From contig NZ_NTMG01000062.1 in assembly GCF_002487355.1 (NCBI RefSeq), positions 1 to 64,000 on the forward strand: a DNA stretch of 64,000 bases, in the 5' to 3' direction. Origin of the DNA: Candidatus Methanoperedens sp. BLZ2 (lineage in GTDB: Archaea > Halobacteriota > Methanosarcinia > Methanosarcinales > Methanoperedenaceae). The notes below the pieces were generated by a model. The model worked only from the letters and a program-made list of their open reading frames with translations, had not been told where the DNA came from and did not search any database. Of this stretch, positions 62,714 through 64,000 are shown one piece after another (position 1 is the first letter of the stretch; the number at the start of each line of letters is the position of its first letter). The translations under genes and the position numbers were made by a program.

Positions 62714-63520
62714 TTAACGAAGATAATTTCCTTTCTTTTTTAAGTATTTTCCAAAAGCCAGACCCGCTACCACCCCGCTTAAGTGTGCACTTCTTGCTAC
62801 CAGGTCACCGCTTGAGCCTATGAACAAAAGGTCCAGAAGAGCAAAAAATATCAATGCATATGTTATCTTCATGCGAATAAAAAAAAACAAGCCAACCTCA
62901 ATATCTGGCGCAAGAATAGCAAGACATGCAAATATCCCGAACAAAGCGCCACTCGCACCAACGGCTGTCGAATATTGTTTCAAAATGAAAACCGACCACA
63001 ATGAATAGCCGATCGCAGCGATAATTCCGGAAATGAAAAATACAAAGAGGAATCTTTTTCCCCCTATCCGTCGCTCAAGCTCAGGTCCGAAAAAGAATAA
63101 AAACATCATATTGAAGAGAAGATGTACAGGCCCGGAATGCAGGAACATGTGTGTGATAAGTGTCCATGGCCTGGAGAAAATATAATAGGGTGAAAGAGCC
63201 AGATAAGAAAAATATCCGGGAATAATATACTGCAACACAAAAGAAATGAGAACGATCAAAAGAATCATCAGAGAATAATTACTTTTAACAGCAGAAATAA
63301 TATTATTTAGTGAGTTCAAGAAATGGTTTTGTTTCCGTCTAACTACAGAGTCCTTCTTATAAAAGATCCCGGTATCTCTTGCCCTCGATTTATATTCTAA
63401 CAGCCCTGGACAATTGTGTGATTCAGGAAGCCGGTGGTTATAACAATAGGAATTACCGCAAAATTTGCATGTGAACGGCATAGGATCCCTAAAACCGCAA
63501 TAATAACATTCTTTTGTCAT
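62714..63520 (-). CDS. Rhomboid protease with N-terminal AN1 zinc finger
   Basis: The 268-residue protein opens with an AN1-type zinc finger (CYYCGFRDPMPFTCKFCGNS, then YCYNHRLPESHNC). Its rhomboid part has six helices, with catalytic Ser in VGASGALFGIF and His in ARSAHLSGVVAGL. Rhomboids cut transmembrane substrates. The AN1 finger, which in eukaryotes links to ubiquitin or proteasome systems, may bind proteins in the cytoplasm. It is a single gene. Confidence 0.92.
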   Translation of the reverse strand: MTKECYYCGFRDPMPFTCKFCGNSYCYNHRLPESHNCPGLLEYKSRARDTGIFYKKDSVVRRKQNHFLNSLNNIISAVKSNYSLMILLIVLISFVLQYIIPGYFSYLALSPYYIFSRPWTLITHMFLHSGPVHLLFNMMFLFFFGPELERRIGGKRFLFVFFISGIIAAIGYSLWSVFILKQYSTAVGASGALFGIFACLAILAPDIEVGLFFFIRMKITYALIFFALLDLLFIGSSGDLVARSAHLSGVVAGLAFGKYLKKKGNYLR

Positions 63521-63568
63521 AAATATCTATTATATCTGTTATATTTATTCGAATTTGATTACTCAATA

Positions 63569-64000
63569 TCACTCAGGGTTAATAATTTGTTTGGCTATTA
63601 TTTCTTTTTTAAATATTCCCTGGAAGAATACATATATCTCTATTTCTTTACCTTTCTCATACTGCCTCATCATCCGGTCATACATCTGCTTGCTGTTTCT
63701 TAAATTATTTTCTTTGAAATATCTTTCGATTTCTTTGATAAATCCAAGTTTTTGCCTGAGAAATCCGGATTCATAATCCTTTACTGATTTTATTATCTCT
63801 TCGCATATCTTATCACTTATTTCATTGTGATACAATCCATGCATATCCAGGCCGCTTATTTGCCTGAATTCAATATTTCCTTCTTCATCAGGCTCCCTGT
63901 GAAGCATATATGGATATATTTTGCATATCCAGGGACGAGCTTCATAATGTTCGCATCCTGTGCCGGTATAGAATATGCAGTCCCCATCGGGTTTGGTTTT
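63569..64000 (-). CDS. YkgJ-family cysteine-cluster protein, 5' truncated by window
   Basis: The frame is open to the window end, so the N-terminus is outside. The visible 143 residues have GDCIFYTGTGCEHYEARPWI followed by CKIYPYM. This is the YkgJ (UPF0153) pattern, thought to bind zinc or an Fe-S cluster. A helical C-terminal half follows. The function is not known. Confidence 0.8.
   Translation of the reverse strand, partial: KTKPDGDCIFYTGTGCEHYEARPWICKIYPYMLHREPDEEGNIEFRQISGLDMHGLYHNEISDKICEEIIKSVKDYESGFLRQKLGFIKEIERYFKENNLRNSKQMYDRMMRQYEKGKEIEIYVFFQGIFKKEIIAKQIINPE

Overview
The window is a piece of a euryarchaeal genome, most likely from the Methanosarcinales and plausibly from a Candidatus Methanoperedens-like (ANME-2d) lineage. 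The archaeal signs are PriS and Gins51 replication proteins, an L44e-S27e-aIF2alpha-Nop10-PAC2 operon, NOP5 and fibrillarin, the S15-RecJ-Pcc1 operon, archaeal ThrRS and methanogen-type SerRS. Coenzyme F420 (CofC) and methanopterin (beta-RFAP synthase) genes point to C1 metabolism. A UbiE/MenG-type quinone methyltransferase fits a menaquinone-using relative rather than a methanophenazine user. The lineage is an inference; no rRNA is present.

Layout. 0-9.5 kb is accessory: a TrlF-type ATPase cut by the window edge, a frameshifted APC permease, a VapBC-like pair, a small HTH regulator, UvrB, and a two-gene AAA ATPase plus TOPRIM module whose second gene is frameshifted. 9.7-13.4 kb is a TetR-controlled ABC export operon. 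13.4-17 kb is scarred DNA: a PolX remnant, two exported proteins, a nearly identical second copy of the ABC ATPase, a dead group II intron and a dead TnpB. 17-30.4 kb is mostly housekeeping: ThrRS, a site-2 protease and HtrA-like pair, NOP5, UbiE/MenG, a diadenylate-cyclase-like protein with DapF, and a two-gene pilus/secretion motor. 30.5-37 kb holds HerA-like ATPase, tRNA-Arg, primase, GINS, the ribosomal/translation operon and Hsp20.

37-48.8 kb mixes a flavoprotein, a PAS histidine kinase with an ABC-2 permease, a SufC fragment, a DUF1624-type protein, several tiny ORFs and a striking three-gene operon: a nucleotidyltransferase, a 1402-residue glycosyltransferase fusion (GT2 + GT-C + FG-GAP propeller) and a B12-type radical SAM protein. 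48.8-50.4 kb is an IS605-family TnpB element. 50.4-64 kb returns to core genes: two GcvH-like proteins, an IPMDH-family dehydrogenase, FlpA, SerRS, CofC, the Pcc1/RecJ/S15 operon, beta-RFAP synthase, an FtsZ homologue, an AN1-finger rhomboid protease and a YkgJ-type protein cut by the right edge.

Intergenic DNA carries several repeat families: palindromes built of ACGAAC at 10-bp spacing (26.0 and 52.65 kb), TTTGCG arrays at 9-bp spacing (19.4, 23.1, 26.1 kb), and an AT-rich motif starting CGGATTGT (32.1 and 41.9 kb). The best leads for something undescribed are the glycosyltransferase fusion operon, the AAA-TOPRIM module, the diadenylate-cyclase-like protein with an altered RHR motif, and the phased palindromes.
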